Source: Onchocerca volvulus
Lineage: Eukaryota; Nematoda; Chromadorea; Rhabditida; Onchocercidae
Assembly: GCA_000499405.2 (NCBI GenBank)
Contig: HG738139.1
Location: forward strand, 256,564-320,563
Direction: 5' to 3'
Length of the DNA stretch: 64,000 bases
Part shown: positions 13,472-25,533 of the stretch, one piece after another
Position numbering within the stretch: the stretch's first letter is position 1
Layout: every line of letters starts with the position of its first letter
Notes under the pieces: model-generated
What the model was told of the DNA's origin: nothing
The model's database searches: none
The model's input: the letters and a program-made list of their open reading frames with translations, nothing else
Made by a program: the position numbers and the translations under genes

Positions 13472-16400
13472 GGTATTTTTAGGGCGTGGGTTGCTGCTTT
13501 TCATGTTTTTTTTTTTTTTTTTTTTTGGTATAGAAAAATGTAAAATGCTGTAAAAAAGAATTTCTAAGTGCTCGACAATGCTATTATTATCATGTTGATT
13601 AATGTGCCAATATCATAGTGGTTGGTTGCAACAGTAGATGATAGTGAAAAAGTGATAATACAACAATGATTTATCAGTAAAAAGTATACAAAAATAGTAG
13701 TGGTAGTAGTAGTAAAGGAAGTATAAATTTGTCAACTGAAAATTTTAAGATGCTTCCGATCCAAGGATTCAAGAAAAGGGACGAATAGGTTGGAATAGTT
13801 GAAAAAGTGTTCCGCAACACTCTTCTTCCTCATATCATTTATCATTCCATTCTATCCTTGTTTACAAATTTCTGCAAAATAAATCAGAAGATGCATTGTA
13901 TATAAGCAAAAATGTTGCAGCGTTTTCAAGAGCATATATAATTGTCAGAAAAATGCTATAAATGGAAATTTTCAGGGGAAATTCACTGCTCATTTAATTT
14001 GCGTATTTATGCCATTCTATCATTTCTCCACTTTTCATACTCTTTTATTTTGTTTTGTTATGAATTGCATCATCAATAAATTCTAAAGGTTTCAAAAATT
14101 CCAAATAATTTTCAGTTCGAACTTATGAATTATAATCCACAATTATCACTCTTTTATTACAATAGTTAATTTTTCTTTTTTTTTTTTTTTTTTTTTTCGA
14201 AGCTTTATATTAATTATTTCTCAGAATCGATTCGCCCGTCCTTCATTTTTTTTCTCGTATCTTTTCCTTTTTTCTCTCACGCGAACTATAAAATTTAATT
14301 GATTTTATAGTTCGGATGTATTGTAAAGTTAATAAATAAGAAAAAAGGAAAAAAATGAAAATAAAAAAAAAAAGACCAAAGTATCAATTTGAAAGATAAG
14401 AAAAATGGAAAAAATGAAGAAGAAAAGTCAGACATCAATTTGTTTTTTTTTTTTTTTTCGCTTAATTTTTATTTAATTTATTGGAAAGTAGTAATATTTC
14501 TTTTTTGTTCCTTTTTTTTTCCTTTCTAATCTTTTTGTTAAGGTCAAACATTTCCTTGTAGAGTTTAATTCTATGAAAAAAGAGAAAAGAGGGAAAGGAA
14601 AGGAAAAGAAGTAAAAATTGAAAATTTATTAAACTAATATTTTATTTAGACGGAATTTTGTCGATATTTTTTCTTTTTTCTCTTCTCTCTCATTTGTCTT
14701 ATCTTTTTTTTTCGCTCATTCATTTTAATGAACATTTCAAACACAAGAAGAAGGAAAAAAAAGCGAACATTCTAACAATTTATTTTTTTTTTCTGACTGC
14801 AAAATTTGTTTATAATTTAACATAAAAATGCATGAAATTTTGAATGCAAAATTAAAATTAAACAATGAAATAAAGAGAAAGAGGGAGGGATTTTTTTTTG
14901 CTCAAAACATTTATAATAATAATTTCAGTCTTTCTCGCTGTTTTTGTTTTTACTATTTTTTTTCTTATTAGTGATAATAAAACTCCACTCGGTCTTATCC
15001 ACTGATATAGGTATATTCTCCAAAGTGTCAAATTTTCTTTTTATATTTTATCAAAATATATTCTCACAATTACATATCTTTTTTTGACAACAAATTATTC
15101 TTTTCCATTATTCATGTATCTATATACTTCTCTGTCATTATCATTTATCTTTGTAAAATTAGGTCTAATTGAGCGTTTCTGTTAGGTTCAGAGCTTGTAA
15201 TCAATTTTGAAATTTGAGAAGATTTCATTAGTTTTATCACATCAAGAAAAGAGAGTGTATGTTTTGAAAAGTTCATGCCAAACTATTTGACTTTCTGTTT
15301 TATATCCATCGTTCAGATGGATTTTTCGCTTTTACTCATTCATAAGGCTCGATTTACCTGCCCTTTCAATCTCTGCTGCCTTATATGCTTTATTATTCAC
15401 CAAACCTGTTATAAGTGAGTTGAGGGCATTACTCTCCGATTGTGGTTAAAATGTGCTATACAATCTCCTTCTCCCCCGCCCCCATCCCCCGCTTCTCCCG
15501 CCCCCTCCATCTTCGCCATTCTTTCGCAGTCGCCATCATTAATTTATCGCGGAACTTCCAATATGTTTATATGATCAAACCGATTTCAACCTCTCTAGAA
15601 CGTTCACTTATTTCAATATTAAATTTATTTGCTTTAAGCAAATTAGATTCACTTATTTTTTTATTAATTGCCAGTCCATTCGATAAATAAGTTATTTATT
15701 ATTTCATTTGTTTCCCTCTCCTTTCATAATTAATCATCTGCTGATTTATGCACTCTTTCAGTTTATTTTCATGCTTATTTATTAATTTATTGAAGAAAAA
15801 TAAGAAATATTAAGTAAATGTTAATGATGAATATTATAATGATTAATAGGAATAATACGTAAACGATAATCAAAATCAAATTATTGAGGTACTATAAAAC
15901 AATTCCGTTAATACATTTATTTCATTATTAATTAATCAACTTTAATCAAACATTTCTTCAGTTATTCCTTTTTATTCAAAAACACAATACTGAATAATAT
16001 GACTTGTCTTTTTTGGCTTTTATGACGAAATTATTCATTCATATCAATTCTTTTTTTTTTTTTTCAGTTCTCAAATTCTTTCCACTTTTTTTTTTTTCCC
16101 TTTTGAACACTCCGTAAAGATGAAATGCTAACATTTGGAAGTTAGTTTTTACCTCAGTGTCTATCAAGATTTTTTTTTGTCATCCATTACTGATAAAATA
16201 CTTTCCTTCCGCCGTCTTATTTGCTTTATTCTTTTTTTCTTTTTTTTTTTCTCCGTTTGTATCGCTCTTTTCTCTCTCCTTTTCTGTTTTTTTCTTTTTT
16301 TTTTTTGGTTAATGATTGTTTTAAAAATTGTTATTGCAATACTTCATGGATACATTTGAATGGATGGATACGCTATTGTTGAAATAACGGAGAATTAGCA

Positions 16401-19400
16401 TTTGTTGTGCTGAATTTTAATCCCACACTAATTTCATTGTCTTTCTTAAACTTTTTCTCATATGCATTCAAGGGAGAAGTTGAAAGAGCAAGAAATATAT
16501 GCAATTTACAGGTGTATATGTATATATGTATATGTGTATCTGTCGGTATATAATGAGGTGGTAGTAATAATTTTGATGATAGTTAAATTGCTACTGCATT
16601 GATATTCGATTGAAAGAGATGGTTTAAACATCCATTTTGGATATATTTACAAAATTCTCCTATTTATAATCTTTGATCATTCTTTTCATACACCGTCCAT
16701 ATTTTCATTTTTCTTTTTATATGTGTGCCAAAAATATAATATGGAATAATTGAATGTGTGTATTATATGTGAATATGAAAACAGGGAGGATGATCATGTT
16801 CTGTGACTTGTGTGTATGTGTGTAATGGATTTTATATTCGTTGTTTATTTGCTTGTTGTTTTGATTAATTACTCTTTGATATTTTATTATAATTTCAATT
16901 ATTCCATTTTAATTAATCATTTTTTTAAGCGCAATCTACAATTAGGAAGAATTGAAATTGTGCCAAGCGAAGGTCATATCGAAGAAGACAGTAGGTCAGT
17001 AGCTGCAACAGCAACCTGGATGAATGATACTGGTATATCGGTGTGTTCTGCAAATGTTCCCACTATTGGTAATCAAAATAATGCTGCACTGAGTAATATG
17101 CTTAAACGACCATCTGAATTATTGCTCGATGCTGTCGAATATGAGAAACGGATCAAGTTGGAATCGAATCATCAGGAGGATCATAAGTTAGTTCTTTTTC
17201 ACTTAATTTCATATCGGATTTGACCTATTTTAATTTGCCTTGTTGAACTGGTTCTAACTGATACTTGTCATTCTTGACATAAAGTCTACATGTAAAGAAA
17301 TTTATGATACAAGCTGCCTCTTGATGAAAATTTTCTGCCATTTAGTCATTCGGCTAGTATTGCTGAATATTCGGAATTTGGATGGAAATGTTTGGAGTGG
17401 GAAATTTGCGTAATACCATATCTATATGATAAGGACACTTTAAACAAAAATGATAAAACAACATAATCCATCTATTTACTTATAGGAAGTAATGATTGAC
17501 CCAAATTTTGGCCAACAATTTTTAAACTAATCTTAGAAATAGTTTTTTTGAAATCAAAACAGAGGGCCTTGATCTTTTCATTCACCTGAAAAAAAAAAGG
17601 AACCAATCCTTACCTTTATCTTTTCCTTCCGAAGTTTCGTCGATGAAGATGACATTAATTTTTTAAGCGTATGAAAAAGAATCAATTTTTGATTCTTTCT
17701 GCTGTTGCTGCTGCTGAAAATAGTCTCATTATATATGCTGTTTGTTATGACAATCCTAGCAGAGTTAATTACAAATTTTTCTGAGAAGACTTGTTATTTT
17801 AACTTCAGCAACACTTAGTTCTATTGCATATAGATAAGCTCCAAAAATTACACAAATTTCGATTTAGTCGAATATTTGAAAAAAAAAAAAAAACTGTCTG
17901 AGAATTTTTTATGGTTTCTCGATTCCCTCTCATTGTTAAAGTAATTTTAAATTTGTATTCTTTTTCCTGATTAATTTCCCACAAATCATTCAGTGTAATT
18001 CATCCATTTGGCTATTGAGATTATTGGTGAATGGTTTGGAATATGTAATTCATTTCAAATAATATGGTCCAATTAATAAACGAATTTTTTTTTTTTTTTT
18101 AGATAAAAGAGTATGAGTGTATGTATGTGCGTATTTATGTATGTGGGTTCTAACTTAATTCAGTGAAGCTATTAAGATTTATTTTCCTGGAAATAGAGCA
18201 AATGAGGTTAGTGGAGATGAAAATAGTAGGAAGGACGAATGTTTGTACTTCTAAGCATCGATCAAAAGTTGTGATGGTGGTGAAATTATCAACGTGAAGA
18301 AGTTTGTTTACTTCTTGTTATCACCAATGGAATATAATTATAATCGCGAGTGTAATGCATTCAATTATCGGACAAATTAAAGGCTGTTTTCTAGCGGAAA
18401 TAGAAGAATGTTTAGAAATGAAATTATCAGATGCTTTTGCAAATCGAGAATAAGGAATTGCTGAAATTCGAATTAATGGCAGGAAGAAATTATTGAATGA
18501 AATTTCAATTAGTAATAGAAGGAAAATATTGGAATTTAAATTAACAGCAGCATGCTTTCGATGTTAGCGCTTCCAATTTGCTTCTCTGTTTTCTGGAAGC
18601 ATAGTTTTGACACATTCCCTTTTATTCAGAATAATAGATCAATATTTTGTCAATATAAATCGATAACTAATGTATGTTCTATGCGGATCAGTATGGTATC
18701 TTTGCTTTAAATATGGAAATTATTTAATTTTTGAAAAAATATGTTTTTTTGTTATTAATTTTTTTTCTTGTATAAGAATAACAAGTGATAATTGCAAGTT
18801 ATTATTATGGTTTAGTTTCATTATTTTCTATCCTCCATATCTGTTTATCTTATTTCAGAGTATTTTAAATTAAGTCATTTTTAGAAATGGTCTGATTGGC
18901 ATAGCAGCAAAGGCAGATATATCAGCGATACTAAGCGGATCATCGCCACACAGTGGTGCAACAGGAGCGACACATGTAAACGCTATTGTGACAAAAGTTG
19001 AAATGTCAGCTGCTGCCGATAATGTTGAACGAACGGCATGGAATGGACAGTTACCACGTACAATTGATACACGTGATCCCGCATCATCAACTTGCGTAGA
19101 AAGTAAGCTCGTTGCTTATTACATTTCCAAATTTATTGGTACTTTTTTCTCCAAATGTTCCACTTTTTTTTCTTTTTTAATCTTATAGTAATTTATTAAT
19201 ACAAGTTTATGAAAAAAAAAAAAAAAAAAAAGGATTGGAAGAAAAAGAATGGGTGGAATTGGTTTGATGTCATTTGAAGTAGTTTGATGTCTCACGGATG
19301 ATATCGAAATTGCTTAGTCAAATTGCTCTGATTTTTATTTTTTATTTTATTTTTTTTTTTCTTTTGTAATTTTATTTGTCATTATTTATGCGCAACAAAA

Positions 19401-22400
19401 CTTGGAAAAATGAAAAATGATTGTGATCGGTAGAATTGAGAAGAGAGACTGATTAAATTGTCGAATTTGTATAGTGTTCTGGTTTGATGATGTTGGTGGA
19501 GTAATGGGAGGAAGTCCAAACCACTGATGATAATAATGACAAAAAATAAAAATGAAAGGTCATATCGTTTGGAAATTCAACTGAAAAATTTTTCTTCCTT
19601 TTAACGAACGATAATTAACATTATGCGAGAAAAAAATTTTTTTTTTTTTTGATATGTAAACATTAGGGATGACATATATAGTATTCACTTTTTTATTGCA
19701 TTTTCTCTTTTGAAAATTTCTGTTAAGACATCGGAGTATCTCAGGTGTCTTCATTGTGGGATAATTGCCACGTAAAAAAGTTCGGGAAAATTTGCGGAAT
19801 AACAAGATACTAGAAATAGTTGAACCGTTTGCCCAAGGGGAAAAGAGTTACGATATATCCGTGTTGCAGCAACACATCCAGTGGATCCAGGACACGATGT
19901 ACCGTCAACATCAGTGGTTGCAGGTCATCAACAGCAACAGCAACAAACGGGTGTTACCGCTGCACCACCAGTAAATCTACCGAATTTGTCATCCGTTAAT
20001 TCCTTAAGTGATGAGCCATCAGAACTTTCGATTGGTGTGCTTGCTCCTACCGGACGGAATGAGCCATCATCAGCTGTTACTACTGTTGGTACCGCCAATA
20101 TGGATAGTCGTGGAACAATCGATCCGCCATCAGCACCACCATTACCATCAGCACCACTACCATCATCATCATCATCATCATCTACTGCAACATTACTTGA
20201 TCCATTTCGACAAGCATTTTTCGGTGGTACCAATCTTGCTGCATTGAATGCTGCTGCTGCGGCTGCTGCTGCTGGCGGTGGTACCGGATCTGCTATTGGT
20301 GGCGCCGATTTTGGTAATTTGTTTTTCCCTGGTGCATCACCGAATGCTGCAGCTGCAGCCGCATTCCCATTTCTTGCCGCACAAATTTTACAACAACAAC
20401 AACAAACGCAACAGGTGAGTTTTAATTGTAAAACTTTTGTTTTTTTTTTCTTCGTTTTTATTTCAAATATATGCTAAGCATCCCAAAAACACCTGTACAA
20501 TCCATTCAGCAGGTGGTTTAACAATCAAAATGAGCAGCTGATATTATAAAACCTTTCTCCCTTTTTATTACTTTCGAAATGAATTTTGCTCCAAGTGAGA
20601 AGCATTATCTTCGTGATTGTCTGGATAAGTGTGACAATCATTTTTATCATCACAACCAATTTTTTCCCTGTCATGAGGACTCATTCGTTTACTTTATATC
20701 GAAGAATTTTCCTTCTTTTTTTTTTTTTATTGGTGTTAATTGATTTTCTCGAATAATTTCGATTTTTAAAATGATTTATTCATCCTTTTACTTATTTATT
20801 TATTTCTGGTTGTTTTCAGTCGATGTCACTTGCTCAATGTACCGTGCCTCCAATAACCCTTTCAGCAGCTGCGCAACCGTCAACCTCAACCGCATCATCA
20901 ATGAGTTGTATCCAATTTCCGTCCAATACTGCGCTTGGATCACAACTTGCCAGTGCTGCTTTACTTGGACGGACTTTGCCAACTGCTGGGACTCAGCCAC
21001 TAACCATGAAGGTAACCCTTTTTTTTTTATTGCTTTTGCTCATTCGAAAATAAGAATTACACCTGTTGTTGTCTAGAATTGTATCAGTTGTATCTCTTGA
21101 GATATCTATTGTTTCCCTTATATAATCTCTAAGCTGAATTAATCTTTCTGCAAGATTTTGGCATATTTTAGATGAAGAATTTCGAGATTTTAATTGAGAG
21201 ATGGCAAATTGTCTCACGATTTTAGTTGATAAATTGTAAAATACTTTCTTGTCACGAAAATTTTTTTCTCTGTCTTTTTGAAGTTAAATCTATGTCAGCC
21301 AATCTAAAATGTTACTTTTCAATATAGAATGCAGTTCTTTAACCATAGCCTTTTCATTAAACAAATAAATATTTTTATAGGGAAGTAATGATAGTAAGAT
21401 TATCAGAACTTGGAAGTAGCTATACTTTTTTTAATTGAATTTTAATTGAACAGTAATAAGGAAACAGCCAGCCAATATATATATATATATATATATATAT
21501 GATGTAATGGTTTTATTTCTAGTCATACTAAGGCGAAAGAGAGAGAGGGATAGCTGCTAACTTTTTTAATATTTTTTAGGTTTTTAGAATTTTCTTAATT
21601 CTTGATCGAGAAAACAAGGAGAATTGGGTAATATAAGAACGGAAACTTCTTTGGAATTTAAATGAAGTTAGTTGGAAAAGAATTTAGATGATCTCAGGTA
21701 CCGAAGATTTCTCGAGATTAGTTGGTATGGCATTCCCGTTTGTCATGAGGAATTGTGTGATTCATCTTGTATAAACTAATCAAAATTTTCATTTTGATTT
21801 TAGGCTAAACAAGGACGATGGTGTGCGATGCACATCAAAATAGCATATGAAATATTATCGAAAAAAGAGCTCCGTTCAATGCCACAGCCATCAGTTGTTG
21901 CAGCTGCAGTATCGCAGAGTTTATCGTCATCTTCAGCAGCACCTTCATCACAAAACAATAGTAACGCACCTACAGTGAGAGCAAGTGGTGTAACGGCTCC
22001 GTTCTGTCCACCCTCTACTTCAAATGCTAATATGCCAAGGTAAGTAATTATTTTTTTTTTTTTAATTTTAAATTCTATGGATATGTTTGATTGATGATCT
22101 TTTATGGATGCAGCTCTTTGAATTCATTAGAACTTGCTGTGTTTATATGGGTATGAAATAATTTTACCATAATAATTTCCAAATTGAACTACTGTTTATG
22201 GAATTATGAGATCGGATAATTTTCTATAGTTTTTTTAGATCTCCAGCAAAAGATTAGAATTCAAGTTTCTGAATTGGTTTATTCTTTGTTGCTGTTAAAA
22301 AAAAAAAACAAAAAGTTGCAAGAAGATGAAATTATTGGGAGGGAAAGAAAAGAATAAGATTCCTTGGACGAAGTCAGGACAACTGACGAATTAAAATTGG

Positions 22401-25371
22401 ATTTAGACTTGTGGAGTATTACAGTTGAAACCTAATGTTAGCTCAAGAATTGTCGAGGGGTTCGTAGGTTGATTACTAGTCCAAAATTCAGAAGAATGGG
22501 TAGAATGAGAAGAAATGAACCGAATAACTGCCTGGTTTAATTAAAATTTGAACACTGATAGCTTTTTTCTACTAGAAGCAGGCAGATAATAGACACAATT
22601 TCGTATTAGAATTGGATACGATAAGGCAGATAATGTCTGGATTAATAAGATATAGTAAAAAAAATTTCCAGATTAAGGAATTTAAATTAATTTTTTTCTC
22701 TTCATGAAAACATCATTAGAATTTATTCGATATATAAATAATTTCAATTTTTATAGAAAGTTCTTCTACCAATCATTAAGTTATTCGAATGATGTTAGCA
22801 CTTTGTTATATGTTCTTAACAATTTATCATTAATCCATTTATTTTCTTTTCTTTCGCTATTATTGTGAAATTAGAAGTAAATTTGCAGCAAAGAAAAAAA
22901 TCTAAATTTTCCGTATTTTCGAGATGTACGCAACAGCGAGTTCTTAAAATTAAGGACCTTTTTAAAATCATCCGATCAATTTTTATACAATTCTAGCAAA
23001 TTATCAGATTATAGTGAATAAATTTGTTTATTAATAAATAAGTTGATGAAGACAAATGAGGGAAATAAAATAAAGAATGGGTTGCCTTATTTATTTTCCA
23101 TTTAACATATTCAAGTAAATAAATAATGAATATTTTATATAATACTAGAAATGTTTTGGACATCTTGTAGAAATATCAGCATTATTTCATCTTCTGCAAC
23201 TAAGAAATGTTACATAATTCATATTCTAAATGTATTCTAATTCTACAATTTCATTATTTTTATGAATAAATTTGTTATCTATGCACTTTCGAGATGTTTT
23301 AGATCAGTTTTTTAAAAATCTTATTATACGATTTCTTGTTGAGGATTCAATGATTGATGGCATAGTTTGTCTATTATATGACCGTCTTTCAATAGGGTTA
23401 TCTTTTATACTAAATATAATAATTTCACTAATTAATTTCAGTTTGGGTGGCGGCCTACCAACATCATTCCCAGCGTTAGCTCACTCTGGTGCTTTATCGT
23501 CACCATTTACTTTACCGTTCCATCAACTCTCTGATCCTTCAAAATTGACTCATCAAAGGTATGTTGTGGTTTGGATTTTCCAAGAGCAAGTCCCATCACT
23601 GATATGATGTTCTTAGCAGTTTAATTGAAAGAAAAAGGAAAATATTTGTCATCTAAAAAATATATAAAATAATGCAACTTGGCTTGGGATCCATCTTAAT
23701 AGCATGGCCATTATGATAATCGTTAACACTAATCTGTCCATTATAGTTGTATCACTTGAAATTGTCCATATCACTTGAGAAATCCTATCTTTTATCACTC
23801 CATAAATAGTTGAAGTTTTTAATAAATTATACGACTATAATTCATTATGAATGCTTTCGAATCAATTTAATTTTTATTCCTCAATTTAATTCATTTTTTT
23901 TTTCAATAAATCGATTTGCTTAATTAACAAGAAAGACTTGTGAAATTTTTCAGCATAACGCAGAAACAATCGCAAGGTCGTGCGACGACAACAATAAGTC
24001 GTAGCCCAACAACTTCTTCATTACATCTGCAACTTAGCAGTGGTAATACCGGTAATGGTGCCGGTGGTCTGATGGCACCATCGATGGCGGTAGCTGCAGC
24101 TGCCGCAGCTGCAGCTGGTGGTACTATGCCATCGCTTCAAGGATCTCTTCCAAGTGCCCTACCCGGTGTTCTTGGCTCATCGTTACCTCTGGCACCGAAT
24201 TTACCCGGTGCTACCGCTTCCCTTACCAATGGTACCAGTGAAGCAGCCGCTCAAGCGGCTATGTTCGCTGCACTGCAAAACGCCCAACAGAATGCAGCTA
24301 CAGCTCTACCGAATGGTTCTCTTTCATCCGCGCCGTATTTGTTACCATCTGCTGCGGCCGTATCTGCTCAACCGCATCCTCTTTCGGCGGTTACTTCACA
24401 GGCACAATCCGTTTATTCGTCACAGCGATTATTCGATCCTAATATGGCTGCTGTATTGCAACAAATGCAATCGGTAAGTTAAAAATTTCATGTTTTTAGT
24501 ATGAGTTGAATACTGAAATTTTTTTTAAAAAAAGTTTTCAAATATCCTAAAAAATCTTCCCTTATAATTTGAGTTTTTTATCTTTTGCAATTTAATTATT
24601 TCATTTTCAGAAAATTTTCGAATTTTCTAAAATTCTCTCCAAAAGACTTTTGTTTTATTTGCAAGTTTCCAATAAAATAATGTATTTTTTTAGATGGAAG
24701 CATTACGACAATCAGCCGCAGCTGCGCAAATGAGTTCTAATGCTGCAACTACAACTGGACCGCATATTCCTGTTAGTGGTGCACCCCAACCACCACCACC
24801 ACCTCCACCACCGTCATCTTTCGATTTGGTCCGCATGCAAATGGAACAGCAAATGATGGATCGTTATATGGTGGCTTTGAGCAATGCTTCAAGTATAGGT
24901 AACAATACATCGATGACACCAACTTCGAATCTTGAGCTTATGCGACAACAACTTTTTGCCGCACAAATACGACAACAACAATCGCAACCGTCATTGGAAG
25001 CACTGCTTGAAATGCAACGTCAGCAGCACCAACAACAACAGCAACTTTACAACGCTTCGCGTGGTCTTCCACCGACGTATACTTTAACTGGTGCTACACC
25101 TCCAGGTGGAATTCCCGGATCCGCTGCTGCAGCAGCAGCAGCAGCTATGTCATCAAATGCTGCAGCGGCAGCAGCTGCAGCAGTAGGATTACCGCAAAGT
25201 CTGAGTGCAGCTGCCAGTTTTTTCAATTCCAATCTGATATCACTCGGGAATGCAGCAGCTGCAGCTAATTTGCAGCAAGCATTGTACAGTGGCAAGAATC
25301 CATACTCAAATACGTTGGAACAACTGGCACGACAAAAGCGCGAGGAAGATATCTTGCAGTCGGGAAGGTAG
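943..25371 (+). CDS. AUTS2/fibrosin/Tay-family chromatin-associated protein, 1148 aa, 12 exons
   Basis: Exons: 943-950, 1046-1181, 4018-4149, 4922-5329, 16930-17186, 18885-19102, 19870-20414, 20820-21011, 21804-22039, 23442-23558, 23954-24473, 24694-25371. All junctions are GT-AG and keep phase (3447 nt). The N-terminus is basic (MAKKSVGRRRG, first codons split by a 95-bp intron). Residues 74-92, ESIIDDFSLLLFKNSEDLQ, resemble the AUTS2 segment EDIIDGFAMTSFVTFEALE. Residues 93-228 are an R/K/E-rich helix-like block. Residues 637-649, RWCAMHIKIAYEI, match the hallmark AUTS2 motif KWCAMHVHIAWQI and are preceded by PLTMK, as PM(L)RK precedes it in vertebrates. The rest is disordered, with poly-Q, poly-A, poly-P and Ser tracts. 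AUTS2 proteins act in the nucleus, with Polycomb PRC1.3/5 and CBP/p300 in mammals; that role here is inferred. Extra exons in the 11.6 kb intron 4 cannot be excluded. Confidence 0.8.
1182..4017 (+). other. Intron 2 of the AUTS2-like gene
   Basis: GT at 1182 and TTTGCAG ending at 4017. It is AT-rich with many poly-T and poly-A runs. It contains one 114-codon ATG-started open frame at 2220-2564 that I do not recognise (see findings) and nothing else that I can support. Confidence 0.6.
10160..10185. repeat. (GT)13 microsatellite
   Basis: An uninterrupted GT run in intron 4. It is followed at 10354-10382 by an imperfect palindrome of CATACACATAC and GTATGTGTATG. Confidence 0.9.
11503..11613. repeat. 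(CATT/CATC)n tetranucleotide repeat
   Basis: About 110 bp of CATT-type tetranucleotides with scattered substitutions, in intron 4. The apparent open frame through it (repeating His/Ser/Phe/Ile) is a repeat artefact. Confidence 0.85.
11851..11936. repeat. Double poly-T tract (T43-A4-T39)
   Basis: Forty-three T, four A, then thirty-nine T, directly followed by a pyrimidine-rich stretch. Open frames here encode poly-Phe or poly-Lys and are artefacts. The exact length is likely to be unreliable in any assembly. Confidence 0.9.
13384..13468. repeat. (TC)n microsatellite, about 85 bp
   Basis: A pure TC dinucleotide run in intron 4, flanked by T20-class homopolymers at about 13254-13276 and 13507-13526. 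It is a mirror-repeat polypyrimidine tract able in principle to form triplex DNA. Confidence 0.9.
14282..14314. repeat. Perfect 13-bp inverted repeat (hairpin)
   Basis: The arms CGAACTATAAAAT (14282-14294) and ATTTTATAGTTCG (14302-14314) are perfect reverse complements around a 7-nt loop. It lies in intron 4; its function is unknown. Confidence 0.7.
17187..18884 (+). other. Intron 5 of the AUTS2-like gene
   Basis: Donor GTTAGT at 17187 and acceptor TTTTTAG ending at 18884. AT-rich, with a poly-A run near 17880 and a poly-T run near 18087. No exon-like sequence recognised. Confidence 0.6.
19103..19869 (+). other. Intron 6 of the AUTS2-like gene
   Basis: Donor GTAAGC at 19103. The acceptor chosen is GTGTTGCAG ending at 19869, because it completes a split Thr codon and enters the poly-Q frame. 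The last 100 bases are open in another frame, discussed in the findings, so this acceptor is the least certain junction of the gene. Confidence 0.5.
21473..21501. repeat. (TA)n microsatellite
   Basis: A short TA dinucleotide tract within intron 8 of the AUTS2-like gene. Confidence 0.8.
22040..23441 (+). other. Intron 9 of the AUTS2-like gene
   Basis: Donor GTAAGT at 22040 and acceptor TAATTTCAG ending at 23441. It directly follows the exon with the WCAMH motif. No coding exon recognised inside. Confidence 0.65.
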
Positions 25372-25527
25372 TTCGGTAGAAAATTTGAGAGAAGAAAACT
25401 GATTGGTTTTGATTAATAGTGATGGGAAGACTGATCAAGTTCATATTAGGTCAAAGATGAAGAAGAGAATGATTGCCTTTTTCCGGTAAATTATCTGAAT
25501 GGGCAAGAATGAAATTGCTTCTGTCTG

Positions 25528-25533
25528 AATAAA
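25528..25533 (+). terminator. Candidate poly(A) signal of the AUTS2-like gene
   Basis: A canonical AATAAA about 157 bp after the TAG stop, the first such hexamer downstream. Confidence 0.5.

Larger units (their letters stand above)
5330..16929 (+). other. 11.6 kb intron 4 of the AUTS2-like gene
   Basis: Donor GTTAGT at 5330 and acceptor TTTTTTAAG ending at 16929. It is filled with pyrimidine-rich DNA and microsatellites: CATT, GT, CT and very long T runs. Two patches are less AT-rich, at about 9390-9720 and 10240-10450. Open frames here are mostly low-complexity pyrimidine translation. I found no exon that continues phase 0 convincingly. Confidence 0.6.

Noticed and set aside
20008..20247. 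His- and Pro-rich alternative frame in exon 7
   Set aside because: It is the shifted reading of (CAT/CCA)n serine and proline codons in the AUTS2-like exon; the phase-consistent frame is the Ser/Pro/Ala one.
24118..24477. 119-aa alternative frame in exon 11
   Set aside because: Shadow of the alanine-rich AUTS2-like exon. It lacks phase continuity with flanking exons.
25047..25295. Minus-strand Ala-rich frame
   Set aside because: Antisense of GCN/GCA repeats in the last AUTS2-like exon.
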